Source: Theristus sp. LFF4_11 (taxonomy: Eukaryota > Nematoda > Chromadorea > Monhysterida > Xyalidae). Taken from it: DNA of 64,000 bases. This document shows positions 22,401 to 34,365 of this stretch, in pieces. The notes under the pieces were generated by a model that was not told where the DNA came from, did not search any database, and saw only the letters and a program-made list of their open reading frames with translations. Within the stretch, counting starts at the first letter, position 1, and the number at the start of each line of letters is the position of its first letter. A program made the position numbers and the translations under genes. The stretch lies in contig JASANC010001605.1 of assembly GCA_030248135.1 (NCBI GenBank), positions 124,001-188,000 on the forward strand, read 5' to 3'.

Positions 22401-25400
22401 CGCAAAATCGTTGTATCGCGCTGCGCAACTGAAATCGTTGCTGTTGACGGTTTGCTATTGTCATGGTTTTGCGGTGCCATTCGCGATTGGACACTGTGCA
22501 CAGTGTTTGCACTTTTTAGTTGTTGTCCATATCGGACGCTGCGCTACAACGCGTCGCACTGCGCTGCCTGTTCTGCTATAAAAACAAGGCCGTTCAGCCG
22601 TACAGGTGAGTTGTCAGCGGGTAAAATAAGCAATAAATCATGAGCACTTCGTTCTTGCTGTTTGATCGAGTCAGTTTGTTGCAATCAGAGAGAATCTGTT
22701 GCGTTTGCTGGACGACAAAACGTTTCGTGATGAGTTGCTGGTGTTTGCGTTCGAGTCGGAGGATGCCATCGTGGACAACGAGCATCGGCCGCATGTCGCG
22801 CAACTGCTCATTCCGTTCGTTGCTTCCAGATGTTGACAATCCTCTTTGAAACCGTATCAAACATTGCTAGGACATGTTTTACAGTTTGTTGAACAGTTTG
22901 TTTGTTTGTTGCAGTCTTTTGCACGGTCGCATGCGTGCGAGTGGCGTCACAAAGCACGGCAAGAATCGAATGGCGCCGAAACGCGCGGTGCTGCAGTTCA
23001 TGGGTGGATGCAACGAAACAGAAGTGCACGTGCTGGTGCAGCTGATGATGAAACCGCTCAGCACTGCAATGCCGCTGGTGGATGAAAATAATGGGCAACA
23101 TGGCGACACGAAAGAAGTGCTGGCTGCTGTGAGGGAACGGTTTGACGTGCATCGGTGCCTGCATCCTGCCAAGATTATTAGGTGGGTGTACTGCTGTTCA
23201 AGTTCAGTCAAACACGAGCTTTGAAACTATGGGAAAATGCAAGTGCAACGGTTTGAACTGTCTTGCAACGGCGATCTGCGCACCATGTAGTGAGCTCTCA
23301 ATGTCCAACGCAGTCAATCCGTGTTCCAACGACTATTATTTCCAGTTGCCTGTGCGACGCCCGTGAGCTGTTGTCGCGGCTGGCAGCAAACATGTCCGCA
23401 GACACGGTGGCGTTCTTATGGAAGACGGTGCTGAGCGCTGGTGTGGCCGTCGTGCAGAGTCAGACGGCGCTCGTGCCAGTGCACCCGAAAGCGGCAAAGA
23501 CACTGCGGTCGGCTGTCACCAGTGTCGTTGCACAGGTCACTGCAATGCAGCTAACGCATTCATCAAGCAGTACTTAGTGTCGCGTAGCTCTGTTGAAACA
23601 TCGCTACGCGGTCACTAAATACTGCTTCATGAATGTCTCATCTGGGAACGTCACAGCAAGTTCTGTGTGCAAATCTTAGTCGTACCTTAGTGCATCTTAG
23701 TGGGCCGCTGTGCGCCATGCCGGGCATGCCATGCGACCGCACAGCTTTGCGGCAACGTGCACCACGTTCCGTCTAGCACACCGTCGCACGGTGCAAGTAG
23801 ATTGCTTGCATTTGAATAGACGCCTCAGTTGTGGCGTTTCAGTTTTTCACCTCGCTTGACACCTCGTACGCATGGCCGTTGGCTGACGTGCAGTGCGTGT
23901 TCGACAGCTGGATTCGCCCGCAAATGACGGCGCACACAAACGTGCCGCAAAGTGACCACACGCCAGCAGAGCACACCGCTGCTGACGTTGCTGTGCTGTG
24001 CAACGCAGCGCTGTTGCGTCTCTTTGCCACGTGGGCACACCGGCCAATGTGAGCCGTTTGTAATGTCCAACATGACCAACACTGATGTTCAACCACATTC
24101 GTTGCATTCACCACAGCTACCAGCGTCTACTGCACGTACCACTGGACATTGCCGGCCAGTTGTCTGTGACGTGTCTGTCAACGGCGTTGGCAACAGTGCG
24201 CCAGCAGGCAGCTGGCAGCAAATGGCACGCGGTGATGCTTGACGCACTGTACGCGCTGCTGACACTCGCTGACGAACACTGTGGGCTCGTCGACTTCGCT
24301 GCATTGCCGCAGGCGCACGTTGCCAACGGTTTGCTCGGCAATTGCTTGTTTTCAGTTAGATTTCTGGCTCCACCCACCGGCTCCAAAAACATGAACGTAC
24401 CAAACTCCGGCGGTTTGGTGTCGGTGGTGTGTTGGTTGGTGTTCTCGACAATAATTGCATTTTTTTCTGCTGCATTTGATTTAGATTTTGACGATGACGT
24501 GAATTTCGGCACTCGGCTGCTCGTGTCGCACATCGCGGAAACGGTCGAGTATTTGACAAAGATCATGGATCGATTGAAACGGCCACCACCGAAACTGCTG
24601 CACATTCTACAGCAGTGCGTTTGCGTTTGAACATTGCACTGAACATGATGACACTGTTACTGTGCTGCTTTGAGCTCAGAGTACTGCAACTAGCGTTCCT
24701 ATGGGTTCACGCCAATCCGAGTGGCCGTTTATTTTGCAACCACCAGTCGAACAATGCTGCAGACTGAGTCCGTTCGTGAGTGACGCGGAGCAGATCGGCC
24801 GTCTGGTGTCGGTGCTGCTGAATGCCGCTGCCGTGACGTCCGGTGGCGCCGCATCCGCCGAGCAGACGGCGGAGCGACAGACGCAACTGTTCGAATGTGT
24901 CACGCCGCTGATCGCTAGATGCCCCGTGCCAACGCTGTTTCTGCGGTCGGCTGTTTTTGTCGGTGCTTTTTTTGCAGTGGAACTGTAAATCGTTGGCTGC
25001 TTTTGAGTTGGGCGCAGTGCGATGCGCGCACCGCAATCAGCGTGCCAGATTCCAATGGCAGAACGCACAGGCTGCCTGTGTGGTGCAGTTTGACTGTCAC
25101 GCCCATCATGTTTGTTGATCAGTTCGCGTGCAGTTTCAGCCAGCTATACCCGTTCGTGAGCAGCGTCACCGTTCGTGAGCCGCGAGTGTCGCTGGTGAAT
25201 GTGCTGTCATCCATTGCGCACAACACTGAGCACGTGCCTGCACCGACACGTCGTGCGGTCACGTTCATTGTCGATGTGCGTTGTTGCATTTGTACACCAC
25301 AAAACTCGTAAAGTTTGGGTTGTTCGAGTGCAACGAAGTGGCGCCCATAAAACGAGGTGCGTCGTTTCAGATGAACGCATGGAATCCGAGACGTTTGGAC

Positions 25401-28400
25401 GAGCCAGACTTTGAGCGTCGACAGCTGGCGTTTACGGCTGCGTTTCGTATTCTGCAGACACAACAACAGACGGCACAGTCAGACGAGAACACAAAACACG
25501 CAACCACAGACACAAGCGAACCAGTGTCGCTCGAGTGCTTGCTTCCATTGCTCGTGCACAATTGCGTCTTTCTCTTAACGGAGGTGATAAATACTTGCGT
25601 CTGTTGTGTGCTTATGTCGAATTTAGAAATGGCATCGAAAAAAAGTTTTCAACTTCAACTTTTTTATTCAACACGCAGTACCACCTGCACATGGAGAGTT
25701 TTCCACAGTGTTTTTCACACAAACATTTTTTTTGTTTTTTTGCATCTCCAGTTGAATTACAAAAATGTTGTACTTTGCACATTCCGGTTACTGTTGCAGA
25801 GCACGGATTTAGCGCTGCGTGAAATGGCCAGGCACGCGTGCCAGCTGACGTTGGCGTTGGTCAGTGAGCATCAAGCGGCGCATGCCGACATTGTTAGCAA
25901 GCATCTGCTGCCGCTCATTCGCGCGCGACTGAAGTCCTCGTCTGACGTGCGTACAATTAGCTTACTTACACGTTGTTGGACGCTGATGGTTGTAGTTTGG
26001 TTTAGTATGACCTGTTTTTTTAAACGTGTCCCACTGAAATGACGTCATGTGCCGCCAAACATGCGCTTGCCATTCACAGCAAACCAGACTTTACGTTTAG
26101 CCGTTTTCTTCCCGCAAACAAATGGTGAATGTCGAATCAGTCACACCAAACTGACATTTTAGTGCCTGAACTTTGACAAACGGGCGTTTTTAAAGCAAAT
26201 GACGTCATTTTAGTTCGGACACGTTTGAATGAATCCACAATATGCTAATTTGTTGTACACAAAGCAGGCGTTTTTTGTTGTGCGATGCTTGTTCGTTCGG
26301 ACACATCTGCGTTCGAATTTAGCGCCCGTTCACTTGCGCTTGCAGAGCTGTCTCACAGACATGGTCACCCTGCTGGGCAGCTGTGCACGCGCGCTGCCGA
26401 CTGCGTTGCGCGGGCTTGCCGCACTGACGGACGGCGGCGACGTCGAGCGTGACGCGTTTGCGCAGCTGACGCACATGCAGCTGCATCGGCGTGCGCGTGT
26501 CATGCGTCGACTGGCGCAGACGCTGCGTGCGAAGCCACTCAAACCGGAGCACAATGAGACGCAGCCGCGCAATGCAGCGCTGCCAGCCGACACCGACCAC
26601 ACTGAGCTGCATCTGTATTTGCTGCCGCTTGTGCAGCGCTATATTGCTGGTTAGTGGTGTCGGTGCGCGTTTGGATTTATTCGAGTGACAGCCGGCTGCT
26701 CGCTCAGTGCTTTTCTCGCTGAAACATGCAGACAACGCGTCGAATGCCGATTCGCCAGTTGCTGATGCTGCCGTTGAACTGCTCGGCGCGCTGGCGCTCT
26801 CACTGCCATGGCGTCGTTACGTGCTCCTGCTGCTCCACTACGCACAGAAGCTGCACGCGCAAACCGAACACAAGTCACGGCGATTGGTCAGGTGTGTCGA
26901 TGGTTGCCGTTCACAACAGCTTCATTTTCTATTGTTCTATTTTTGTCAAGTAGACAACAAATAACAGCAGCGGGTCGACTTTTTCAAAAAAATTCCCATT
27001 TCTAGGGTTGTCACCGCCGTGATTGACGCTTTTCATTTTTCCGTTACTGAAGAGCAAGAGACATCGACTGAATGTAACAATGCGCCAGCCGGCAATCAAA
27101 CAAAACCCACTGCCGTTCTCCGGACACTTTCTCGAAAGGTGCTGCCGATTTTGAACGAACTGCTGACGACACCGGTGGGTTGGTTGTTCGAGAGTGGAAG
27201 TGTGATGATGTCAGGCTTCTGTAAAAAAACCCATTGCTGTTGTGGTTAAACGGCTGAGTAGGTTGAATTGTCAGAATTTGTCGTTGCCAGCCGTTGCAGA
27301 GTCACCGTGTCTCCATTGCTTCCACTTTGCTTCAGCGCTCATTCTCCCAATCCTCCAAACGCACCGTTGACGACCACCCAGAGGACGTGCTGATCGCACG
27401 GGCACCGATCGCGTTGGCCGTCGTGAAGTTGCTGCGCACGCTGCCGCAGTCGATGCTCGAATGCAATCTGCCAAAGTATTACTATTATTGGTGTTGTTGT
27501 TGTTCTCGTGTTCACAAAGTTAGTTGCCCACTCAGCCACATGATTTTGAGAATCGCAAACTGTTGTATTACTTTCGCATTTTGAGCGTTCTTGCATTCTG
27601 GTTAGCTGTGTCGATCTGGTTGGCCGTGAGTCCAACTCAAGCTCAGCCAACCAGCTGACAGCGCATGATTGCCAACTGCGACTCTGCTGCTTCGTGTTTG
27701 CCAGTGTCGTTGCGAAGCTGTGTGCGTTCCTGCGGAGTCGATCGATTTCGGTGCGTCGTGTGGCGCGCGACACGTTGACGGAGTGCGCGAAGCAACTCGG
27801 CGCTCGATACTTGGCGTACATCGTGCGTGAACTGCGCCTGCTGTTGACCAAGGGCTATCAGATGCACGTCATGATGTACACGGTGCACTATGTTGTCGGC
27901 GAAATGGATGCCATGTTGGTCGCACCACAACTCGACTCAACCTTGGACGATTTGACACAGGTGGGACACTTGAAGCAAGTGATCTGTGGTCACACACACG
28001 TATTTAGTCCGCTAATAGAGGCTATGTTGCTAGTGCTAGTATGATCGTGATGATGCTAGTTGCATGGCATTAGCACAAATTGCAGCGGATCCTGCTGATA
28101 ATGGCGTAATGAATTACTACTCATGCATTCGCTTCTTATCGTAAAGATAAAATGGTTCTCCACATTACATGCAGTGTTGTCAGACTGTCAGACTGTGTTG
28201 TTTTTCCAAACAACAACTCCATGTAAACAACATTGCTGGTTTGGCACACATGCGCAGATCTGCATCGAGTCTCTGTTCGGCGCGCTCAACGACGAACGCC
28301 AGGTGCAGGAGGTGCGTGGCAGCGTGCACGAGGCGCGACAGGCGAACAAAGCCAACGACACACTGCGCACACTCGCTCGCTGCATCTCCGCCGACCGCAT

Positions 28401-31400
28401 ACGACCGATGATGACGCCCTTCCAACAGGTGAACGCACCAGTGTATTGAAGTCGCGAGTCATTTGCTTCTCTGCGGGTGTTGCGCAAGTCGAATATGCAG
28501 AAAACGTCGCTCGTGTGAATCCGTCTTCCTTCACAATACATAGTGTTGGCGTCACTCCAGAAAGCTGTGATGTGCTAATGTGCTCGTGACTGATATTTTT
28601 TGACCGCCTCCAAAACACGAGAACTCGCGCTAACACGGTGCACTGCCCTGTGAATCGTATGCATCGGTCAAGCGTTTTAATAGGACGTTTCACAATTGCC
28701 AGATATTATCCACTCGTCATTCATCGAGTGTCGTACGACGTGTCGAGGAGGCTTTTCGCCAAGTGGCACTGGGACTTGCAGCGAACAGAGCGCTTGCGTT
28801 GGACGTGCTGCTGACGCACGTGTACGCATGGCTGACGGAGCACACGGACACGAGCGATCAGCAAACTGACACGTACGCTGCATTTGAACTGTTGGCAACC
28901 TGAACCGGTGGCGCAGCTATTGTCAGAGTGCCGCATTGAAATTATTGATAAAACTCCAATCATCGCATATTTCTGTGATTTTGGCTAAGACGAAATGAAG
29001 CGCAATGGTGGCTCATCAGTAAATGCAAAGCAGACCGGTTTCAGCGCGGAGCACACCGACGCAGCCAGCCAGACGAGCGCAGAGCACGACTGTCGTCTGA
29101 TCCCGCCGGAGCCGGGTCGTCACGGTGTGTTGGCGTCCGTGAGCAGACGCAGCAGTGTGCACGTGTGCCAGCAAATGGCATGGCAAACGCTGCTCGCACT
29201 CGCGCAACGGGCGGCCTGGAATGCGGCCGATGCCACGCACGCTGCACTCGTGGACCCGTTCGTGCCGCTGCTCGTTGATGCGCTCCATTCCAGGCATGAC
29301 AAGGTAACGCACAACACTAGGCGTAGAATCTGATCGCCTCTGAAACGAACCACTCCACATACACCAAATCACACAATCACGCCACTTATAACACGTCGTA
29401 GTATGACATAGCAGCAACACTTAATTTGAATTTATGCTATGTTTGGAAGGACATTGTGTCACTACTCTTTTGGTTTGTGTTTTTCGATCGTCTCGTTGTG
29501 CCTGCGCATTCTGGTGCAACTGCTGCGCAACAGTCCACCAACGTTGCGCTCGCCGACTGTGCTGCAACGTATCGTCGCTCGTGTGTTTGTGTTGTTCAAC
29601 GACTCCGCACTGGCGCACAGCGCCGACGCCGTCGAGCGCACTCAAATGTTGTTCACGGTCGGTTGGGGCAGGTTGCTGCTGTATTCCCAGCGGGTTTTCA
29701 GTACGTGAAGTTCGCTGTTTGCGGTTTCGCCAGGTAGACGCATACCGCGGTGCCCCCTGGCTCGTCAGTGCGACGGACACCAGGCAGAACTGCCGAAGAT
29801 GTTTCACCACAGACAGATCTCATAGTCTGGGCAAAACATCAGCGAACCTAGATAGTAAAATCTCACAAAAACAACCATCCCGGGCAATAAAGCCACAAGG
29901 GACCCGGTGTTTTGCGAGTGTATACAATACGTGAAGTTCGCTGTTTGCGGTTTCGCCAGGTAGACGCATACCGCGGTGCCCCCTGGCTCGTCAGTGCGAC
30001 GGACACCAGGAAGAACTGCCGAAGATGTTTCACCACAGACAGATCTCATAGTCTGGGCAAAACGTCAGCGAACCTAGATAGTAAAATCTCACAAGTATTC
30101 TTCTACTTTGTATCTCTCCCTCCCTTATCCGGTTTCAGCAAAACGGATGGCACTCGGGTAGTTTGGTGTGGCAGACGCCGCCACGATTTTGTTTTTACCA
30201 TGGTTATTCGACTTGTCCGATTTCCGTGCACAGACGATCGCTGCGCTGCTGAATCGTGGCAATGCTGAATGTGACGCTGCTGACATGCACGCATCAGCGA
30301 CTGAGCGTCATCAACGCCGTCGCGTCGTCACCGACAAACAACTGCGCATTCTGCTGCACCACGTCGAGGCGTGTCTGACGGTCGAGAAATGCCAGGCTGC
30401 GGCGTTCGCGTGCGTTCGTGCGATCATCCGCAGTGCGTTGCAGTCGACGGAGCTGGACACGTTGATGCTGTTGATCAGACGGTTGGCGATCACTGCCACC
30501 GCACAGCACACGATGAGCTTGTGCAGAACGGTTGGTGGGTGCACTGGAGATTGGCTTGGTGGTTGGTGTGCAATGGTTGTATTGATTGGTTGGTTGAATT
30601 GATTGTTTTGATTGGGTGGGATGGGAATCAGTGCTTTGAATAAATGCTTGACAGGCTGATTGATTGTCTACAGACAGTACTTCAATATTTGCTGGCACGT
30701 CGACCAAACGACAATGCGGCCATCAGAGAAACCGTGGAGTTTTTCGCGATGCAACTGGCGTACGAACTGGAGGACGGGCGTGTCTCGGCGATGGAAATGC
30801 TCAATCTGCTGTTTCTTCGGCTTCCAAAGGTTGCAGCATTTCTTATCTTGCAGAAATCAAAGCCGATGATTTCTCAGTTTTCACCAACTACATTTTTGGT
30901 CTAGTGTTTGCTCTTGTTTTCTGCTTTTTTGGAACCCTGTCCTGCATGTGATGTTGGCCAGCCGAAATGCAAAGATCCATGAGCCATCATCTGTACAGTG
31001 TGGCCGAAAAAAAATAAAGCAGTTCTTCAAGGCGGGTTCAGCCGCAGACTAGGAGTTGTCGTTTTCAAAAATGCCAAGATAGTTCCCTAAAATGCCAAGA
31101 AAGCGATAAAGAATGAACAGCAGAACACGAACAATCAATTCGTTTGAAAAGACACGTCAAATTTGACAACCACTTGGGTTTCTGAACGTCGTTTTTCTTT
31201 CATTCATATTTCGCGCGCTCCTTGCACCCTGCAGAAAATGCCATGTTTAATCGGTCATACCGTGCTGTTGTTTTCTGCCAGGATCACGTGTGCTCCATGT
31301 GCGCGTTCTGTTTCGTGCATCTGTGCGCCCGTCTGGCCGGCGATGCGTCCGAGAAATGCCGCCGTCTCGCAGCGCTCGCCATTGGCCAGCTGCTGAAAGT

Positions 31401-34365
31401 GGTCGATGAGAGCGCCGCGGATGGCATGTTGCGAATGTGCGTTGATTGGATGAACGATGACAGCAAGGTGTGTGGCGGTGTGCTGCACGAGACAGTGCAG
31501 CTGCAAGTTGCTCACAAGTTGCAAGATCATGCATGCTGTTGCTTTATGTGTGGCACCCTCGCAAACCAATACATGCTCACACACATGCGATATTACAACA
31601 GAGTGCGTGCGTGTGTTTGCTTGTGAAGGTGCACTTTCTTGAAAGCAAGCTTTTATGGAAAATTCCGTGTCGTTGGCAGTTTCTACTGCAGGCGTCGCAC
31701 GTGCGTGTCGCCTCACTGGCCCTGGTCGTGTTCGTGGACGTCGTCCGTGAGCGTTTCTCGTCGCGATTGTCTTCAGTGATGCCAACACTGACCAAACTGG
31801 CCACGGACGCCATCAATCAGCGCCACTCAGTGACACCGGACACGTTCGTGGCGATGCTGCAGCTCGTGCAACACATCGCCGTGCATGTGCCCGTCGACAA
31901 GCTCGGCAAACACTTGCTGCCGTTCTGGCGTGCGTTCTCGCGTTTTTGTTCGGTCGTCAGCGTATCATTGTGTGGTGCGGACCTGTGCTTTTAAGCACCA
32001 ACGGTTGAATTGACGGTTGAAGAAAGAGAGCCTCGGTGGTTAGCTGGTATACCAGACACGTTGGCTCGAAATTCCACTCGAGCTTACAAACTTGCAATGG
32101 TGTTGTCTGCATCTCGTTTTTAACAACCTTTTTCAAACGAACCACAAGCGAGTCAATAGGCGCAGGTATTTTCAGCTATCAAATGTGATCATGTTCAGCT
32201 CTATTCGACGCGATCTGCCGCTGCGCCACTGTCGCCGTTGTGCAGGCCGGCTGTCAGCTGATGGGCCAACTGCTGGCTGTCACCAACGACGAGGCGCTCG
32301 CCAAACTTGCACGACGCGTCCAGCAACGACAGGCTGATTCTGGTCGCGCATTTTGTGACGCACTGACACACCGCTTGGTGTTGTGCAACGTCGCTGTGCT
32401 CAGACGGAGGGACTTGACTGAAACACTCGCTGAACAGGTGAACATGGGTGCTGAACAACAGAGACTGGCAGCCTGGTTTATGAATGTTCAGCAGTCCAGA
32501 AGTGATGAGTCACTGAAGCCCCGAATGAACTCATGAGACATCGCACGCTGTTCATTTTTTTCATGTAAACTACACGTTGCTAATGTCTGCTCTTCGCCTT
32601 GATGTTTGGAAATTTGCGTGGTTTCATGAATTTCTTCACAGCCCCCAGTGGTGTAGCACAACGGGGTTGTTTTTATAAGTGGCCCCTGCCGATTTGTATA
32701 TATTCTTGAAAGTGATTTTTCTTGATTTTTGATCAGAGGTTGCTTGCAATGAGTCGTTGTAGGTTCCTAATCCTAACCCTAAGCCAAGCCTTTTTTGATA
32801 AGGTGAACATGATCGATTTAATTTTTTCTTATTTTTCTTTCCTGTGTTATGGAGGAGGAGCACCGGAACTGCAGATGCAGCTGTTTCAATAATGATGCAT
32901 CACGAACCAGTGCTGCTGTTTGTGCAGTTGTGTCAGAGTTCATTTTGTTTTCGTCCATTTCAGTGCATCAAGAACTTGCTAGCACTCTGCAAATCGCTGC
33001 TGTCCGTCTATGGTGGCGCTGCAGCGTGGTGTGCAGCGTGCGCTGAGCTCCACCTGGCGGCCATATTGAAGTTGATGGCTGGTATCTGCCAGTACGAGGT
33101 GGCCAACGATGTGCTACGCACAGTGAAGGTATACCATACTTGTTGTCTTTACTTTTACTTAGGCACATTCATGTGCTCGCGCGCCAAGCATCACTTTAGC
33201 ACATACCGCTGCGAAGTTTTTGCTCCACGACTGTGTAACGAAATGACGCCGCGTGAAGTGACGCCAGCGCTTCAAGCTGCATGAATGACGCTTTACGGGT
33301 TGCCGTGATGCCGCGAGACATCCCTCGTCTCGGTCATTTGTCTCGTCTCGTTTCGTGGCGAGCGCGTCTCGTGGCCATCACACCTGTCTGCGCCACACAC
33401 AACTGCACATTGCCAATGTTCCGTGTTGCACTGCAGCGAGCGGCCGTTTTCAAGTGGACCGCAGCACTGAGCACTCTGTTGACGGACGACGAGCAACATG
33501 GCCGTCTGGTGTCGGTGATGCTGCCGCACGTGCAACGCGAGATCGCACTCAATGCTGCACCGCGCCACGGTAAAGGCACACTGTGAAGACAGCGCACTCG
33601 GTTGTGTATGTTGCACAGTCACGAACGCACGGCACATGCGATGTTACAACAGTGCCTGTTTTGGAAACTTGGGTACAACTAGAGGGCACTGTTGTCAGAC
33701 CAGCACTTTATGGATATGTGGCTAAAGATGATCACCCTGTGTCCACCAACTGACCACAATAATAATGATGAGCCAGCATTATTGTGGTCAGTTGGTGGGC
33801 ACAGTGTGCCTCAGTGATCTCATTGCTCATTCAGACGCAGCTCTACTGAGCGTCTGCACGCAGCTGTGCGATCTGATACGCACGCGAATTGGCGCCGAAC
33901 GCTTTGCACTGGCACTGGCTCACTGCCAGAAAGCGGCAAACGAAAAACGAACCAGGCGGCTGCAGTTGGCTGCTCTGCAGGTTGGGCGAATTGCGCAATT
34001 TTTGTGGAGCAACCAAGTGTTTTCAACACTAAATCGTTGTATGCTTGTTCGATTGGTCAATTTAGTGAAAAATGGAAACACATTGGAAATTGGCATATTG
34101 AATGTACCGCTTCGTGTCGTGTTTACGTCAGCAGCTTCGTCGTGCTCGAAAATGCTGGTGATTTGTGGTTTATCTTTTGTCTTATGCCCCATTCGTTTTA
34201 CAGCCGGTCATCGCCCCGGAGAAAGCAGCCCGCAGGAAAGTGAAACGCAATCTAGCCAAGCGGGACCAACTAAAACGCAGACAGAAAGAACGCTCTGGTA
34301 AATTGGTGCCACCGACAAAGCGCAGAAAACACAGTGACGCCGGCGTGGATTATGATTTTGAATAG
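16483..34365 (+). CDS. UTP20: UTP20/DRIM, small-subunit processome HEAT-repeat protein, about 43 exons
   Basis: Very large nucleolar scaffold of the 90S/SSU processome, needed for 18S rRNA maturation. Main exons: 16471-16648, 16983-17047, 17133-17203, 17326-17529, 17639-17720, 17911-18072, 18234-18389, 19360-19639, 19755-20370, 20553-20745, 21242-21436, 21531-21699, 21842-22073, 22272-22449, 22520-22605, 22689-22814, 22915-23181, 23346-23535, 23843-24048, 24117-24328, 24485-24614, 24763-24945, 25140-25275, 25371-25583, 25800-25944, 26346-26649, 26732-26891, 27006-27174, 27300-27475, 27705-27960, 28258-28428, 28702-28885, about 28990-29303, about 29440-29690, 30234-30530, 30674-30829, 31282-31467, 31693-31929, 32199-32437, 32964-33128, about 33257-33569, 33835-33980, 34204-34365. 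These give about 2850 aa (human 2785). Collinear landmarks include RRFAAESMGFLVRKV, MQLHRRARVMRRLAQTL, ALAVVKLLRTLPQSMLECNL, and a basic tail ending in a Lys/Arg-rich stretch and VDYDFE. Edges of exons near 28885-29690 and 33257 are uncertain. The true start could lie in an upstream exon. Confidence 0.93.
18563..19290. mobile_element. Merlin-like MITE, 728 bp with 8-bp target duplication (UTP20 intron)
   Basis: Flanked by exact GGCGAATG copies (18555-18562 and 19291-19298). Ends are GGTATTCATCCAGCAGACC...GGTCTGCTGGATGAATACC. The motif GACCGGTCACCCAG is iterated about three times at the left end and twice at the right. The inverted repeat continues inward for roughly 200 bp (TAACGGAGTACTGTAACGAC against its complement near 19160). 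No transposase. A GG start plus an 8-9 bp TSD fits Merlin; the superfamily is inference. Confidence 0.88.
23558..23635. mobile_element. Short palindromic MITE, 78 bp (UTP20 intron)
   Basis: CATTCAT(C/G)AAGCAGTA...TACTGCTTCATGAATG. The two arms (23558-23589 and 23603-23635) pair over about 32 bp with few mismatches around a 13-base loop. A second family member lies at 46829-46898. The transcript would fold into a stable hairpin. Confidence 0.8.
29702..29922 (+). repeat. 225-bp interspersed repeat, full-length copy (UTP20 intron)
   Basis: Runs from TACGTGAAGTTCGCTG to CCCGGTGTTTTGCGAG. It contains CCAGGTAGACGC...GCCCCCTGG, which can fold, and an internal AATAAA. It begins at or within a few bases of a UTP20 exon end (GGTTTTCA|GTACGT). 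No terminal inverted repeats are obvious, so it may be a SINE-like retroposon. Confidence 0.8.
29925..30094 (+). repeat. 225-bp interspersed repeat, second tandem copy (3' truncated)
   Basis: Nearly identical to the copy starting at 29702, in direct tandem. It stops at AAAATCTCACAA, about 55 bp short of the family end. The head-to-tail pair and very low divergence suggest a recent local duplication. Confidence 0.8.
30994..31264. mobile_element. Tc1/mariner-type MITE, about 270 bp, copy 1 (UTP20 intron)
   Basis: Starts TACAGTGTGGCCGAAAAAAA and ends near CGGTCATACCGTG. It shares CGCAGACTAGGAGTTGTCG, TTTCGCGCGCTCCTTGCACC and CCATGTTTAATCGG with the three copies at 51077, 52278 and 57996. TA plus CAGTGTGGCCGA ends are typical of Tc1/mariner. 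It stops only about 18 bp before a UTP20 exon and so lies within the splice-acceptor region. Confidence 0.85.
33738..33804. repeat. 67-bp near-perfect hairpin (UTP20 intron)
   Basis: Arms CTGTGTCCACCAACTGACCA...(33738-33764) and its complement (33778-33804) pair over 27 bp with about one G-T type mismatch around a 13-base loop. It lies 30 bp before the penultimate UTP20 exon. It could be a tiny MITE or a structured intron element. Confidence 0.7.
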
